Shown here: piece after piece, positions 7,838-16,627 of the stretch | How the letters are laid out: each line of letters starts with the position of its first letter | Numbering within the stretch: position 1 is the first letter of the stretch | Assembly: GCA_030066655.1 (NCBI GenBank) | Contig: JASJBE010000005.1 | Span: forward strand, 1-45,566 | DNA from: Woeseiaceae bacterium | Lineage (GTDB): Bacteria > Pseudomonadota > Gammaproteobacteria > Steroidobacterales > Woeseiaceae | Reading direction: 5' to 3' | DNA: 45,566 nt | The notes under the pieces: model-generated | Told to the model about the DNA's origin: nothing | Database searches by the model: none | The model's input: only the letters and a program-made list of their open reading frames with translations | Program-made: the position numbers and the translations under genes

Positions 7838-8353
7838 TCAGCGAGCCCCGCGTGGCGACAGCAGCGCGCGGTCGTTGTAACCCTGTGCGCCGTCCCAGAC
7901 ACCGGTCAGGCGCCAGTCGTCCTGCTGCAGCACCATGTACCAGCGTTCGTCCATCGGCGCCATCTGTTGCCCGACAAAAACGTTGTCTGACGGCGAGGGC
8001 AGCAGCTCGATGCTGTGATCACGCCGGACGAAGGCCGGGTGGGAAAAATCCAGCGACAAGGACGTGGGCTGCGCGCTGTCCGGCAGGTTGGTCAGCGTCA
8101 GCGTCACGAGGCCGGTGTCGCGATCGTAGATCAGCTCACCCTGCATATCGAGTGCGGCAGCGAACTTTTCTGCGGCGAGCGCACGTTCGGTCACCACGTC
8201 GACGCCGCTCTCGGCAGACACAGACACGACGAGAGAGTCCGACGTCGTTACGGCCAGGTAGATCGTGAACATGCAGGCACAAACCGTCGCCGCTGGTATC
8301 GAAATCAGGAACCAGGGCCAGAACTGTCGGTGCCAGGGCAAAGCGTGATTCAT
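7838..8353 (-). CDS. ccoH: FixH-family protein of the cbb3 oxidase (CcoH)
   Basis: 171 aa with one N-terminal membrane helix. PWHRQFWPWFLISIPAATVCACMFTIYLAV is the typical FixH start, followed by a periplasmic domain of beta character (residues 40-171). FixH/CcoH stabilises the cbb3 complex and is inserted as an extra subunit or assembly factor in several proteobacteria. It lies between ccoG (36 bp upstream) and the ccoI start array (36 bp downstream), so it belongs to the ccoG-H-I-S maturation unit. Outside the N-terminal region FixH proteins are poorly conserved, so the exact limits of the domain are uncertain. Confidence 0.9.
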   Translation of the reverse strand: MNHALPWHRQFWPWFLISIPAATVCACMFTIYLAVTTSDSLVVSVSAESGVDVVTERALAAEKFAAALDMQGELIYDRDTGLVTLTLTNLPDSAQPTSLSLDFSHPAFVRRDHSIELLPSPSDNVFVGQQMAPMDERWYMVLQQDDWRLTGVWDGAQGYNDRALLSPRGAR

Positions 8354-8389
8354 TGTCTTCTTCCTTTGAATAGCCGTATCAAACCGTGA

Positions 8390-9763
8390 TCAGAAATTGG
8401 GGCCGACGAATCGGCTGTCTTCGACGATCGAGTCCGACTGTGACTCGAGGTCCGTTATCGTGAAAAAGATGTCATTGATGCCTTTCGCATCCTCGCGGCT
8501 CGCGCGGAGCGTCACCGGCAGCGTCAGCACCTCGCCGGCAGCGACGATCACCGGATTCGGGACACCGTCCGCGACCAGCCCGTCGATACCTTCAACCTCG
8601 AGGCGGAACTGCCGCTCGTCATTGCGCTGGTTGATGACCTTGAGCGTGTAGATGTTCTCTACCTGGTTGCCGGCCACCTCGCGGTACAGCGAGTTCCGGT
8701 CCCGGATGACGTCGAGGATGATCGGCGTGCGCGTCACGACCGACGTGACGAGGCCGCCCATCAGTACCATCAGCAACGTCGCGTAGACAAGCACGCGAGG
8801 TCTCAAGACCCGCGTCTTCTGCCCGGTGACGGCATTGTGCGTCGTGTACCGCACGAGGCCGCGCGGGTAATTCATCTTGTCCATGACCGAGTCGCAGGCG
8901 TCGATACAGGCGGCGCAGGCGATGCACTCGTACTGCAGTCCGTCGCGAATGTCGATGCCGGTCGGGCAGACCTGGACGCACAGCGTGCAGTCGATGCAGT
9001 CACCCAGCCCGTGCTCGGTCGCACCGCGTTTGCGCCTGCCACGCGGTTCGCCGCGAGATTCGTCATAGGAGATGATCAGCGTGTCTTTGTCGAACATCGC
9101 GCTCTGGAAGCGCGCGTACGGGCACATGTATTTGCAGACCTGCTCCCGCATGTAGCCCGCGTTGCCGTAGGTGGCGAAGCTGTAAAACAGTCCCCAGAAA
9201 AGCGTCCAGCCACTCAAGCTGAGCGTCATGGCGTCTATCGCCGCCTCGCGGATGGGTGTGAAGTAGCCGACGAAGGTCAGGCCGGTCCACAGCGAGAACG
9301 TGACCCACAGGATCTGCTTGCTCGCCTTCTTGCGGAATTTGGTGAGACTCATCGGCGCCTTGTCGAGTTTCATTCGCTGCGAGCGGTTGCCTTCCGTCCA
9401 CTGTTCCATCCAGATGAAGGCTTCGGTCCACACGGTCTGCGGGCACGCAAAGCCGCACCACAGGCGCCCGGCGAGTGCCGTGAAGAAGAACAGGGACAGC
9501 GCCGCGATGATCAGCAGGACGGCGAGGTAGGGAAAGTCCTGCGGCCACAACGTGATGCCGATCAGGTAAAACTTGCGCTCCGGCAGGTCAAACAGGATCG
9601 CCTGGCGCCCGTCCCAGATCAGCCACGGAACGACGTAGAAAAGACCGAGCAGGATGATCGTGGCCAGTTTGCTCAAACTCGCAAACCGTCCTTTCATTTC
9701 GCGAGGGTAGATCTTCTGCGCGCTCTCGAAGAGATCGCCGCCAGCAGTGTCCGTTTTGCTCAT
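8390..9763 (-). CDS. ccoG: cbb3 oxidase accessory iron-sulfur protein CcoG
   Basis: 457 aa from the ATG at 9763; the frame is open further upstream, but this start overlaps the preceding stop by ATGA and matches the family. CcoG (RdxA/FixG) is a membrane ferredoxin that reduces Cu(II) during cbb3 assembly. Five membrane segments are recognisable. LWCGFACPQTVWTE (about 101-114) and CKYMCPYARFQ (about 210-220) carry conserved Cys-Pro pairs. Two 4Fe-4S motifs CIDCTLCVQVCP (256-267) and CIACAACIDACD (280-291) form the ferredoxin part. A C-terminal immunoglobulin-like FixG domain follows the last helix. The assignment is secure. Confidence 0.97.
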   Translation of the reverse strand: MSKTDTAGGDLFESAQKIYPREMKGRFASLSKLATIILLGLFYVVPWLIWDGRQAILFDLPERKFYLIGITLWPQDFPYLAVLLIIAALSLFFFTALAGRLWCGFACPQTVWTEAFIWMEQWTEGNRSQRMKLDKAPMSLTKFRKKASKQILWVTFSLWTGLTFVGYFTPIREAAIDAMTLSLSGWTLFWGLFYSFATYGNAGYMREQVCKYMCPYARFQSAMFDKDTLIISYDESRGEPRGRRKRGATEHGLGDCIDCTLCVQVCPTGIDIRDGLQYECIACAACIDACDSVMDKMNYPRGLVRYTTHNAVTGQKTRVLRPRVLVYATLLMVLMGGLVTSVVTRTPIILDVIRDRNSLYREVAGNQVENIYTLKVINQRNDERQFRLEVEGIDGLVADGVPNPVIVAAGEVLTLPVTLRASREDAKGINDIFFTITDLESQSDSIVEDSRFVGPNF

Positions 9764-10038
9764 TTCGCTTTCTTTGCGTCTCGCTTCGGCGCCGTGCGGA
9801 CGAGCCACGCCGTCAGTCCCGATGCGGACGCACACAGGATCCAGAAAAAGAAGAAACCGACAGCGTATCCGGCATCACGAGACAGCTGCATGTCGGCGAA
9901 CAACTGCACCGGGTCGAAAATCGCGAAGAACAGCATCGTGCCGACCGCCGCGGCAAGGAAAGAGACCCAGACGACAATGGCTATGGCCTGTCGATCACGG
10001 CTCCACTGCCGCGCACCTCGATAGGCTTCCTGGATCAT
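9760..10038 (-). CDS. Small two-helix membrane protein of the cco cluster
   Basis: 92 aa of unknown function. Two hydrophobic stretches are visible: IAIVVWVSFLAAAVGTMLFFAIF (about 19-41) and AGYAVGFFFFWILCASASGLTAWLV (about 56-80), and a lysine-rich tail TAPKRDAKKAK, which by the positive-inside rule would be cytoplasmic. It starts 19 bp after the ccoP stop and overlaps the ccoG start by four bases, so it is cotranscribed with both. Similar small membrane proteins occur between ccoP and ccoG in other proteobacteria, but I recognise no characterised name. A role in cbb3 assembly is inferred from position only. Confidence 0.75.
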   Translation of the reverse strand: MIQEAYRGARQWSRDRQAIAIVVWVSFLAAAVGTMLFFAIFDPVQLFADMQLSRDAGYAVGFFFFWILCASASGLTAWLVRTAPKRDAKKAK

Positions 10039-10057
10039 CTCTCCGCTGCCTTTTGCG

Positions 10058-10954
10058 CTACTGCCGCTCGGACAGGCTGCCGACGTAGGCGGCCAGAATG
10101 CGCAAGCGCTTGTCGCCCAGCAGGTTCTGGTGAGCCGGCATCATGGCATTGCGACCGTTTACGATCGTCGTGCGAACGTCGTCCACCGAAGCACCGTAGA
10201 GCCAGATGTCGTCGGTCAGGTTCGGACCGCCCAGCATCTGGTTGCCTTCGCCGTTGACGCCGTGACAGGCTGAGCACAACGCCACGTACATCGGCTGCGC
10301 GGACATCGCATCCGCGTCGGCGTCCTCGAGACCGGACAGGCTGCGAACGTAGGTGACCATGTTGTCGATACCCGCATCGCCACCGAGCGCGGCGCCCAGC
10401 GCCGGCATGATGCCGTTACGGCCGCGGCTGATTGATGTAATGATCTGCTGTTCCGCATTGCCGTACAGCCAGTCGTCATCGGTCAGGTTCGGGTAGCCGA
10501 CCGCGCCGCGCGCATCAGAACCGTGGCAGGTCGTGCAATAACTCGCGTACAGGCTCTTGCCCAGCTGATGTGCGTCATTGTTGGCCTTGAGCTCGTCGAA
10601 CGGCATCGCGGCGAAGCGTTCATAGATCGGTTCGTAGCGAGCCGCGGCGGCTTCCATCTCCGCGTCGTACTGCCCTTGCTGCGACCAGCCGAGCGTGCCT
10701 TCGAATGTGCCCAGTCCCGGATAGGCCACCATGTAACCGACGGCGAAAATGATCGTGATGAAGTACAGGTACAGCCACCAGCGAGGCGCCGGGTTGTTCC
10801 ATTCTTCGAGATCGCCGTCCCATTTGTGACCGACGAGCTCCTCATCCGCTTTGTTGGCAGGGCCCTGTTTGCCGGACCACTGGACGAGCCACACACACCA
10901 GACGACAAAAAGGATTGTCCCCGCGGCGATAAACCAGTGCCAGAAATCGGTCAT
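10058..10954 (-). CDS. ccoP: cbb3 oxidase subunit III, dihaem cytochrome c CcoP
   Basis: 298 aa. CcoP carries electrons from soluble cytochrome c to CcoO/CcoN at the periplasmic face. Two N-terminal membrane helices (about 5-25 and 59-78) flank the conserved GHKWDGDLEEWNNPAPRWW segment. Two c-type haem sites follow: CTTCH (140-144) and CSACH (227-231), with candidate sixth-ligand methionines in GIMPAL (Met183) and AMMPAH (about 271-272). The start ATG overlaps the ccoQ stop (ATGA). The order ccoN-O-Q-P is standard and the proteins are co-translated. Confidence 0.97.
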   Translation of the reverse strand: MTDFWHWFIAAGTILFVVWCVWLVQWSGKQGPANKADEELVGHKWDGDLEEWNNPAPRWWLYLYFITIIFAVGYMVAYPGLGTFEGTLGWSQQGQYDAEMEAAAARYEPIYERFAAMPFDELKANNDAHQLGKSLYASYCTTCHGSDARGAVGYPNLTDDDWLYGNAEQQIITSISRGRNGIMPALGAALGGDAGIDNMVTYVRSLSGLEDADADAMSAQPMYVALCSACHGVNGEGNQMLGGPNLTDDIWLYGASVDDVRTTIVNGRNAMMPAHQNLLGDKRLRILAAYVGSLSERQ

Positions 10955-11112
10955 TTCTGCTTCTCCTCGTGTGTCACTTCGTCATCAAAAGGTATGCGTG
11001 CGTTTTGTTCGAAACTGCTCTTCTTGTGCCGGCTGAACGCCCAGATCGAGATGGCAATGAAGGCAAAGAAAATAACGGCGGTCAGAACGCCCCTGAAATC
11101 ATTGATATCCAT
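10951..11112 (-). CDS. ccoQ: cbb3 oxidase subunit CcoQ
   Basis: A short gene of 53 codons beginning ATG at 11112: MDINDFRGVLTAVIFFAFIA, then ISIWAFSRHKKSSF and a charged tail ending EEKQK. One membrane helix plus a polar cytoplasmic tail with RHKK after the helix is the CcoQ pattern. CcoQ stabilises the core complex. It lies in its normal place between ccoO (6 bp upstream) and ccoP (overlap ATGA at 10951-10954). Size, position and topology make the call safe even though the sequence is too short for strong homology. Confidence 0.92.
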   Translation of the reverse strand: MDINDFRGVLTAVIFFAFIAISIWAFSRHKKSSFEQNARIPFDDEVTHEEKQK

Positions 11113-11118
11113 CGTCGT

Positions 11119-11727
11119 CTACCGCCTGTTGCTGCGATTGGTGCCCAGGCCCTGCAGATAGGCGATCAGCGCGTCCATCTCGGTCTTGCCGTCGAGCTCC
11201 GCAGGCGCATTCGTTATCTGCTCATCCGTGTACGGGTCGCCGAGGGTCTTCAGCGTTTGCAGCTTGCTGACGACTAGATTCGCATCCACTAGCCGATCCG
11301 CCAGCCACGGGTAGCCCGGCATGTTCGACTCGGGTACCAGGACACGCGGGTCGACCATGTGCAGGTAGTGCCAGTCGTCGCTGTAGCGGCCGCCGACACG
11401 GGCCAGGTCGGGGCCCGTGCGTTTCGAGCCGAACTGGAACGGACGGTCGTAGACGAATTCACCCGCAACGGAGTACGGACCGTAACGTTCAGTTTCGCTC
11501 CGAAACGGCCGGATCTGCTGTGAATGGCAGTTGTAGCAGCCTTCCCGGATGTAGACATCACGGCCGGCGAGGCGCAGTGGCGAGTACACCTCGATGCCCT
11601 CAGCGGGCTCGGTCACTTCACTGTCCATCATCAAGGGTATGATCTCGATCAGGCCGCCGACGCTGACTGCGCAGACGATCAGGACCATCATCAGGGTGAC
11701 GCTTTTTTCTATGACTTCATGTCTCAT
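11119..11727 (-). CDS. ccoO: cbb3 oxidase subunit II, monohaem cytochrome c CcoO
   Basis: 202 aa, the usual length. One N-terminal membrane anchor (TLMMVLIVCAVSVGGLIEIIP) and a periplasmic cytochrome c domain. The haem site is REGCYNCHSQQIRPF (Cys64, Cys67, His68), with the family residues RYGPYSVAGEFVYDRPFQFGSKRTGPDLARVG. The candidate axial methionine is in ESNMPGYPWL. It relays electrons from CcoP to the CcoN active site. It sits 14 bp after ccoN and 6 bp before ccoQ. Confidence 0.97.
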   Translation of the reverse strand: MRHEVIEKSVTLMMVLIVCAVSVGGLIEIIPLMMDSEVTEPAEGIEVYSPLRLAGRDVYIREGCYNCHSQQIRPFRSETERYGPYSVAGEFVYDRPFQFGSKRTGPDLARVGGRYSDDWHYLHMVDPRVLVPESNMPGYPWLADRLVDANLVVSKLQTLKTLGDPYTDEQITNAPAELDGKTEMDALIAYLQGLGTNRSNRR

Positions 11728-11741
11728 ATCGATTCGCTCTC

Positions 11742-13157
11742 TCAGGCCGGGTCCATAACGGCGACGGGCACCGGTTTCTGCTCGGAGATGGTCTTCCAGA
11801 CGTTGTAGACCATGATGAACATGCCGGAAATAAACAGGATGCCGCCTATCAGTCGCAGTCCGTAGTACGGATAGGTCGCTTTCAGTGACTCGATGAACGA
11901 GTACGTCAGCGTTCCGTCATCATTGACCGCGCGCCACATGAGTCCCTGCGTAATGCCGGCCACCCACATCGAGACGGCGTAGAGCACGACACCAATCGTC
12001 GACGTCCAGAAATGCACGTCGATCAGCTTGGTGCTGTACATGGATTCGCGGTTGTACAGGCGTGGGATCAGGCAGTAGAGCGATCCGATCGTCATCATCG
12101 CGACCCAGCCGAGTGCGCCGGAGTGCACGTGACCGATCGTCCAGTCCGTGTAGTGCGACAGTGCGTTGACCGTCTTGATCGACATCATCGGGCCTTCGAA
12201 GGTCGACATGCCGTAGAAGGACAGGGATACGATCATGAACTTCAGGATCGGGTCCGTGCGCAGCTTATGCCAGGCGCCCGACAGCGTCATGATGCCGTTG
12301 ATCATGCCGCCCCAGCTCGGCGCCAGCAGTACAAGTGAGAACACCATGCCGAGTGTCTGCGCCCAGTCGGGCAGCGACGTGTAGTGCAGATGGTGAGGGC
12401 CGGCCCACATGTAGATCGCGATCAGCGACCAGAAGTGAACGACCGACAGGCGGTACGAGTAGATCGGGCGACCGGCCTGCTTCGGTACGAAGTAGTACAT
12501 CATGCCGAGGAAGCCCGCGGTCAGGAAGAACCCTACCGCATTGTGCCCGTACCACCACTGCATCATGCCATCGACCACGCCCGTGTAGATCTGGTAGGAC
12601 TTGGTCAGCGTAACCGGCAGGGCCAGGTTGTTGAAAATGTGCAGTATGGCCACCGTGATGATGAACGCACCGTAGAACCAGTTGGCCACGTAGATGTGCT
12701 TGATTCGTCGCTGGACGACCGTGCCGAAGAAAACGAGTGCGTATGACACCCACACAACGGCGATCAGCAGGTCAATCGGCCATTCGAGCTCGGCATACTC
12801 CTTGCTCTGCGTAATGCCAAGCGGCAGCGTTATCGCGGCGAGGAGAATGACGGTTTGCCACCCCCAGAACGTGAACGACGCGAGCTTGCCGAACGCCAGT
12901 CGGGTGTGACAGGTTCGCTGTACGACGTAATACGACGTCGCAAACAGCGCCGAACCGCCAAACGCAAAGATCACCGCGTTCGTGTGCAGTGGTCTGAGTC
13001 GAGAGTAGGTCAGGAATGGCAGGTCGAAGTTCAATACGGGCCAGATCAACTGCGCGGCGATGAAGACGCCGACGAGCATGCCGACGACGCCCCAGACGAC
13101 CGTCATGATCGCGAACTGGCGAACAACGGTGTCGTTGTACTCAGCAGAATTTTGCAA
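11742..13157 (-). CDS. ccoN: cbb3 oxidase catalytic subunit I CcoN
   Basis: 471 aa, standard length. CcoN is the haem-copper core with haem b, haem b3 and CuB, reducing O2 to water with high affinity and pumping protons. Twelve or so membrane helices are visible. [14 protein letters not shown] (His58) provides a haem b ligand, [15 protein letters not shown] contains the CuB His and the cross-linked Tyr characteristic of C-type oxidases, and [13 protein letters not shown] carries the CuB histidine pair. HVHSGALGW near the C-terminal third holds further haem ligands. It is the first gene of the cco operon; its promoter must lie in 13158-13381, shared with the divergent sensor kinase. I see no perfect FNR/Anr box (TTGAT-N4-ATCAA) there. 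Confidence 0.98.
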   Translation of the reverse strand: MQNSAEYNDTVVRQFAIMTVVWGVVGMLVGVFIAAQLIWPVLNFDLPFLTYSRLRPLHTNAVIFAFGGSALFATSYYVVQRTCHTRLAFGKLASFTFWGWQTVILLAAITLPLGITQSKEYAELEWPIDLLIAVVWVSYALVFFGTVVQRRIKHIYVANWFYGAFIITVAILHIFNNLALPVTLTKSYQIYTGVVDGMMQWWYGHNAVGFFLTAGFLGMMYYFVPKQAGRPIYSYRLSVVHFWSLIAIYMWAGPHHLHYTSLPDWAQTLGMVFSLVLLAPSWGGMINGIMTLSGAWHKLRTDPILKFMIVSLSFYGMSTFEGPMMSIKTVNALSHYTDWTIGHVHSGALGWVAMMTIGSLYCLIPRLYNRESMYSTKLIDVHFWTSTIGVVLYAVSMWVAGITQGLMWRAVNDDGTLTYSFIESLKATYPYYGLRLIGGILFISGMFIMVYNVWKTISEQKPVPVAVMDPA

Positions 13158-13200
13158 GGCTTTATCCCGGTTAGATTTTTGTTCAGATGCGGAGGTCCGC

Positions 13201-13236
13201 GTGCGTACGATGACCCATCCCGATCATCGTGCACGC
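13201..13236. promoter_or_regulatory. Dyad in the divergent ccoN / sensor kinase intergenic region
   Basis: An inverted repeat with 13-bp arms (13201-13213 and 13224-13236) separated by 10 bp. The inner seven bases ACGATGA and TCATCGT are perfect; the outer six pair with three mismatches. It lies 44 bp upstream of ccoN and about 145 bp upstream of the kinase, a suitable place for a regulator of cbb3 expression or an mRNA leader hairpin. No -10/-35 pair is convincing on either strand. Confidence 0.4.
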
Positions 13237-13381
13237 AGGCTATCAATGCCGAATGTGCGCCCCTATACGGATCGATACCCCGGTATATAAGGGACGATAC
13301 GTATGGGCTTTGGGGCGGTTTGTCGTCTGCAATGTCGCCTTGCTGCCGATATACTCGAAAAACACCCTGGATCCCCTGTAA

Positions 13382-15271
13382 ATGACCGCCGTAGAATTGC
13401 CTGCTGACGTCTCGATGCAGCTGCTGCACGCCGCTCCGGATGCCGCCGTCGTCTCCAATTCGGAGGGTGAGATCATCTACGCCAACCGCAAGGCGGAGCT
13501 CCTGTTCGGCTTCGAGCCGGGGGAGATGATTGGTAAACCAATCGAGATCCTGCTGCCCGAGTCTCGTCGAAACAAGCACGTCGAACTGCGGGATGCTTTC
13601 GGCGCCCAGCCGCACGCGCGGCCGCTGCTGTCCGGCATGGAGCTGCTGGCGCAACGCAAGGGCGGGGATCGGTTCAGGGCCGAGATCGCCTTGCTACCGG
13701 TGGAGAGCGAGGATGGCCTGCTGGTGGCGAGCACGGTTCGTGAAATCGACGCGCCGATCGGGTCTGAGTCCTATTTCAGAACGTTGTTGGAAAGCGCACC
13801 GGATGCGATGGTGATTGTCGACTCGTCAGGGCGGATCGCGATCGTGAACTCACAGACCGAGCAGATGTTCGGCTACTCGCGCGAGGAGCTGCTCGGCAAC
13901 GCGATCGAGATGTTGCTGCCCGAGCGTATTCGTGACCGTCATCGCGGTCATCGTGTCGAATACGTGGAGTCGCCAAGCTTGCGGCCTATGGGCGTGGGTC
14001 TGGAGCTGCTGGGGCGCCGCAAGGATGGCGAAGAGTTCCCCGTCGAAATAAGCCTGAGCCCGGTTGAGTCTGAGAACGGTCGCTTCATATCGAGCACGAT
14101 TCGCGACGTGACCGAGCGGGATCGTATGGAGAAGGCGATCATCGCCGCACAGGAGGAGGCGGAACGGGCGAACAAGGCGAACACAGCCTTCCTGGCCGCC
14201 GCAAGCCATGATTTGCGTCAGCCCGTGCAGGCACTGAGCTTGCTCAACGGCGCGCTGCGTCGCACCGTCAAGGATGAACGTGCGCTCTCCATGATCGACA
14301 GCCAGGAAAATTCGCTGACGGCGATGACTAACCTGTTGAATTCCTTGCTGGATATCAGCCGCCTCGACGCGGGCGCGATCGCGCCCGAGATCGAGGAATT
14401 TCCGGTGTCCAAGATCATAGACCGCCTCGCGGCCGAATTCGGGCGCCAGGCGCAGCACAAGGGGCTGAAGTTCAGCGCCCAGAGTTGCCCGACGGTCATT
14501 CTCAGTGATGTAAGTCTTCTCGGCGAGATACTGCAGAACCTGGTGTCGAACGCGATACGGTACACGGAGGAGGGCGAGGTTCGCCTGACCTGTCGCCATG
14601 ACGCCAATGTCTGCCGGCTCGAGGTCAGGGACACGGGCGTCGGAATCGAGGAGGACGAGCTCGAGTCGATCTTCCTGGAGTTCAACCAGGGATCCAGCAA
14701 GACCGCGACCAAGGAGGGCTTCGGTCTCGGCCTCGCTATCGTCCGCAGGCTCGCCGACCTGCTCGACATCCGCGTCAGCGTCGAATCGACCGTCGGCGAA
14801 GGCTCCTGTTTCACGCTGGAAATCACGACGCTGGGTGACCAGGACATCGAAGACGAAGAGGACGATCAGACGGACAGCCTCGTGGGCTCAACCGGACTCG
14901 TGCTGCTCGTTGAAGACAATGTCAACGTCGCCGATGCCTGGGCCATGTTGCTCGAGGCCGAAGGCTACACGGTTGAGCGCGCTATCTCGGCGAAAGAGGT
15001 TGAAGGGGTGATATCCGGCTTCAACCGGCCGCCGGCGCTGGTCATCACGGATTACCACCTGGCCGACAACTCGACCGGCGTAGAGGTCATCAAGCTGGTT
15101 CGCGGTCACTTCGACTCGGACCTGCCGGCATTTATCGTCAGCGGCGACACGTCCAAGGTCGTTCCCGACGCCCGGCCGGTCGAGAACTGCCAGCTGTTCA
15201 GCAAGCCGATCAACACCGACGAGTTGCTGGACGCGGCGCGAGACGCCGTCGAGACCGGCCTCGTTCAATAA
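13382..15271 (+). CDS. Hybrid sensor histidine kinase (PAS-PAS-HisKA-HATPase-REC)
   Basis: 629 aa, no membrane segment, so a cytoplasmic sensor. Domain order: PAS 1 (about 10-120), PAS 2 (130-250), a short coil, HisKA with SHDLRQPVQAL (His276), HATPase with N box LVSNAIRY (Asn390), G1 DTGVGIEEDE (417-) and G2 GFGLGLAIV (447-454), and a C-terminal receiver with GLVLLVEDN (Asp512) and phospho-acceptor Asp557 in VITDYHLAD. The HDLRQP box is typical of hybrid kinases of the NahK/ErcS' type. PAS 2 contains RDRHRGH followed by MGVGLELLGRRKDGEEFPVEISLS, which aligns with the FixL haem PAS and puts His187 at the haem-ligand place; many non-haem PAS domains also have it. It is divergent from ccoN and near a FixJ-type regulator, so oxygen or redox control of cbb3 is a reasonable guess. 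Confidence 0.93.
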   Translation: MTAVELPADVSMQLLHAAPDAAVVSNSEGEIIYANRKAELLFGFEPGEMIGKPIEILLPESRRNKHVELRDAFGAQPHARPLLSGMELLAQRKGGDRFRAEIALLPVESEDGLLVASTVREIDAPIGSESYFRTLLESAPDAMVIVDSSGRIAIVNSQTEQMFGYSREELLGNAIEMLLPERIRDRHRGHRVEYVESPSLRPMGVGLELLGRRKDGEEFPVEISLSPVESENGRFISSTIRDVTERDRMEKAIIAAQEEAERANKANTAFLAAASHDLRQPVQALSLLNGALRRTVKDERALSMIDSQENSLTAMTNLLNSLLDISRLDAGAIAPEIEEFPVSKIIDRLAAEFGRQAQHKGLKFSAQSCPTVILSDVSLLGEILQNLVSNAIRYTEEGEVRLTCRHDANVCRLEVRDTGVGIEEDELESIFLEFNQGSSKTATKEGFGLGLAIVRRLADLLDIRVSVESTVGEGSCFTLEITTLGDQDIEDEEDDQTDSLVGSTGLVLLVEDNVNVADAWAMLLEAEGYTVERAISAKEVEGVISGFNRPPALVITDYHLADNSTGVEVIKLVRGHFDSDLPAFIVSGDTSKVVPDARPVENCQLFSKPINTDELLDAARDAVETGLVQ

Positions 15272-15349
15272 TCAACAGGGTCAGCCGACCGACGCCAGCG
15301 ATTCGTGCTGGAGCTTAAGCCAGTCGTACGCTCATCTCGGAGCGGTCAA

Positions 15350-15393
15350 GAAAGCCAAAAGCGCAGCCGCCCGGCCGTGCCGGGCGGTTGCGC
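15350..15393 (-). terminator. Rho-independent terminator of uspE
   Basis: A 15-bp stem (15361-15375 with 15379-15393, one G-T pair) closed by a 3-base loop. Read on the minus strand it is followed by TTTTGGCTTTCTT. It begins 17 bp after the uspE stop, so it ends the uspE transcript. It has no T-run on the plus strand, so it would act less well for the convergent kinase gene. Confidence 0.88.
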
Positions 15394-15410
15394 GATGTGT
15401 TCCGATTCGG

Positions 15411-16373
15411 TCAGGCAGCGTCCGGCGTGCTGATATCCACCGGCGTATGGAACCAGTCCGGTTTGATGATCAGCATGTCACAGGGCACAAACTCGAGCGT
15501 GCGCTCGGCCGTGGCGCCGATAAACAGGCGTTTCCAACGGTTGCGTGACACCGCGCCCATGACGACGACGTCCGCCTTGAGTTTGGTTGCGTGCTCGGGC
15601 AGTTCCTCGTGCGTCATGCCGGCGACCAGGTGCGTATGGTCCTCGTCTATGCCGTGGAAGCGCGTGATTTCGCTGAAGCGCGCCTCATGCTCGTCATGCA
15701 TCTGCTGCTCGATCTCGTCGAACGGCAGCGAGACCGGTATGTAGGCATTCGCGGTGGCCGTGGCGACGGCAATGCGCGGATCGTAGCAATGGAACGCATG
15801 CAGCTCGCCGTGAACAATGTCGACGATGGACTTGCTCGTCTGCAGGATCTCGTCGTCCAGCGCAGCCGGCTTATCGTGCTGGTTCATCGGGTCAATGGCC
15901 GCGACAAACACCGGGTGTTCCGCCACTTTGCCGGGCTTCACGAGCCACAGCGGCATCGGGCAGGTCCGTATCAGGTTCCAGTCCGTATTCGACAACAGGG
16001 CGCGAGACAGCGAAGAGTGATGGTGGGTGTCTTTCACGACGACATCGGCCTTGCTGGCGATGCTGTGCCGAACGATGCCCTCGTGCAGCGGATGGTCCCA
16101 GACGACGCTCGTCGTTACCGTGGTCCCCGCGGCCCGCATGGGCTCGGCCATGGTCTCCAGTCGCTGTTCATGTGTCTGGATGACTTCCGCACGCGCCTTT
16201 TCCAGCGACGGTGAGTCGAACAGGCGATCACCACTCAAGTATTCGTTGTAATAGCAGACCAACAGTTCAAGGTGCGCATCGGCCTGTTGCGCGAGCCAGG
16301 CAGCCCGCTCGAGCGCCGGCTGCTCTTCAACCGTCGGGTCAATGACAACGAGAATCTTCGATATTTTCCGCAT
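15411..16373 (-). CDS. uspE: Tandem-domain universal stress protein, UspE-like
   Basis: 320 aa, two Usp domains in tandem as in E. coli UspE (316 aa). Domain 1 starts KILVVIDPTVEEQPALERAAWLA; domain 2 (about 155-310) ends with MGAVSRNRWKRLFIGATAERTLEFVPCDMLIIKP, which contains the G-x2-R-x(~9)-GATAE nucleotide-binding type of loop. Such proteins support survival in stasis and under low oxygen or oxidative stress and often belong to FNR/Anr regulons. The gene has a strong terminator and stands alone on the minus strand, divergent from the small DksA/TraR gene. Its place beside the cbb3 cluster, a sensor kinase and a FixJ-type regulator points to an oxygen-limitation regulon (inference). Confidence 0.92.
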   Translation of the reverse strand: MRKISKILVVIDPTVEEQPALERAAWLAQQADAHLELLVCYYNEYLSGDRLFDSPSLEKARAEVIQTHEQRLETMAEPMRAAGTTVTTSVVWDHPLHEGIVRHSIASKADVVVKDTHHHSSLSRALLSNTDWNLIRTCPMPLWLVKPGKVAEHPVFVAAIDPMNQHDKPAALDDEILQTSKSIVDIVHGELHAFHCYDPRIAVATATANAYIPVSLPFDEIEQQMHDEHEARFSEITRFHGIDEDHTHLVAGMTHEELPEHATKLKADVVVMGAVSRNRWKRLFIGATAERTLEFVPCDMLIIKPDWFHTPVDISTPDAA

Positions 16374-16627
16374 AACAACCTAGTCCAGAGTGTTTCCCTA
16401 AGCGTGGAGATTGAGAAAATCCTATCTTTCCCCGCTGAACTATCCATTAGGCGATGCGCTTACGCGATGTCGGAATCTACCTAGTGCCTTATTAATAAGA
16501 GGCAATGCGTCACATTCTGCGGCTCGGATTCGTCCCATATGTGGCTCGGTAAGTGGATTTACGAATACCTGCCACCGCCGCCGGCGGCGTAAATTGGCTG
16601 CATAAGAAAACACGGGGACGGTGAAAG
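16374..16627. promoter_or_regulatory. Divergent uspE / DksA-like intergenic region with two palindromes
   Basis: A 254-bp AT-richer stretch between divergent genes, so it must contain both promoters. A perfect 12-bp palindrome CTTATTAATAAG lies at 16488-16499, near the middle. A GC-rich perfect 14-bp palindrome (CGCCGCC/GGCGGCG) lies at 16576-16589, about 40 bp before the DksA-like start, possibly a leader hairpin; it has no T-run, so it is not a terminator. No FNR box with correct spacing is seen. Confidence 0.45.

Noticed and set aside
13158-13381. FNR/Anr box for ccoN
   Set aside because: No TTGAT-N4-ATCAA or close variant found on reading the region.
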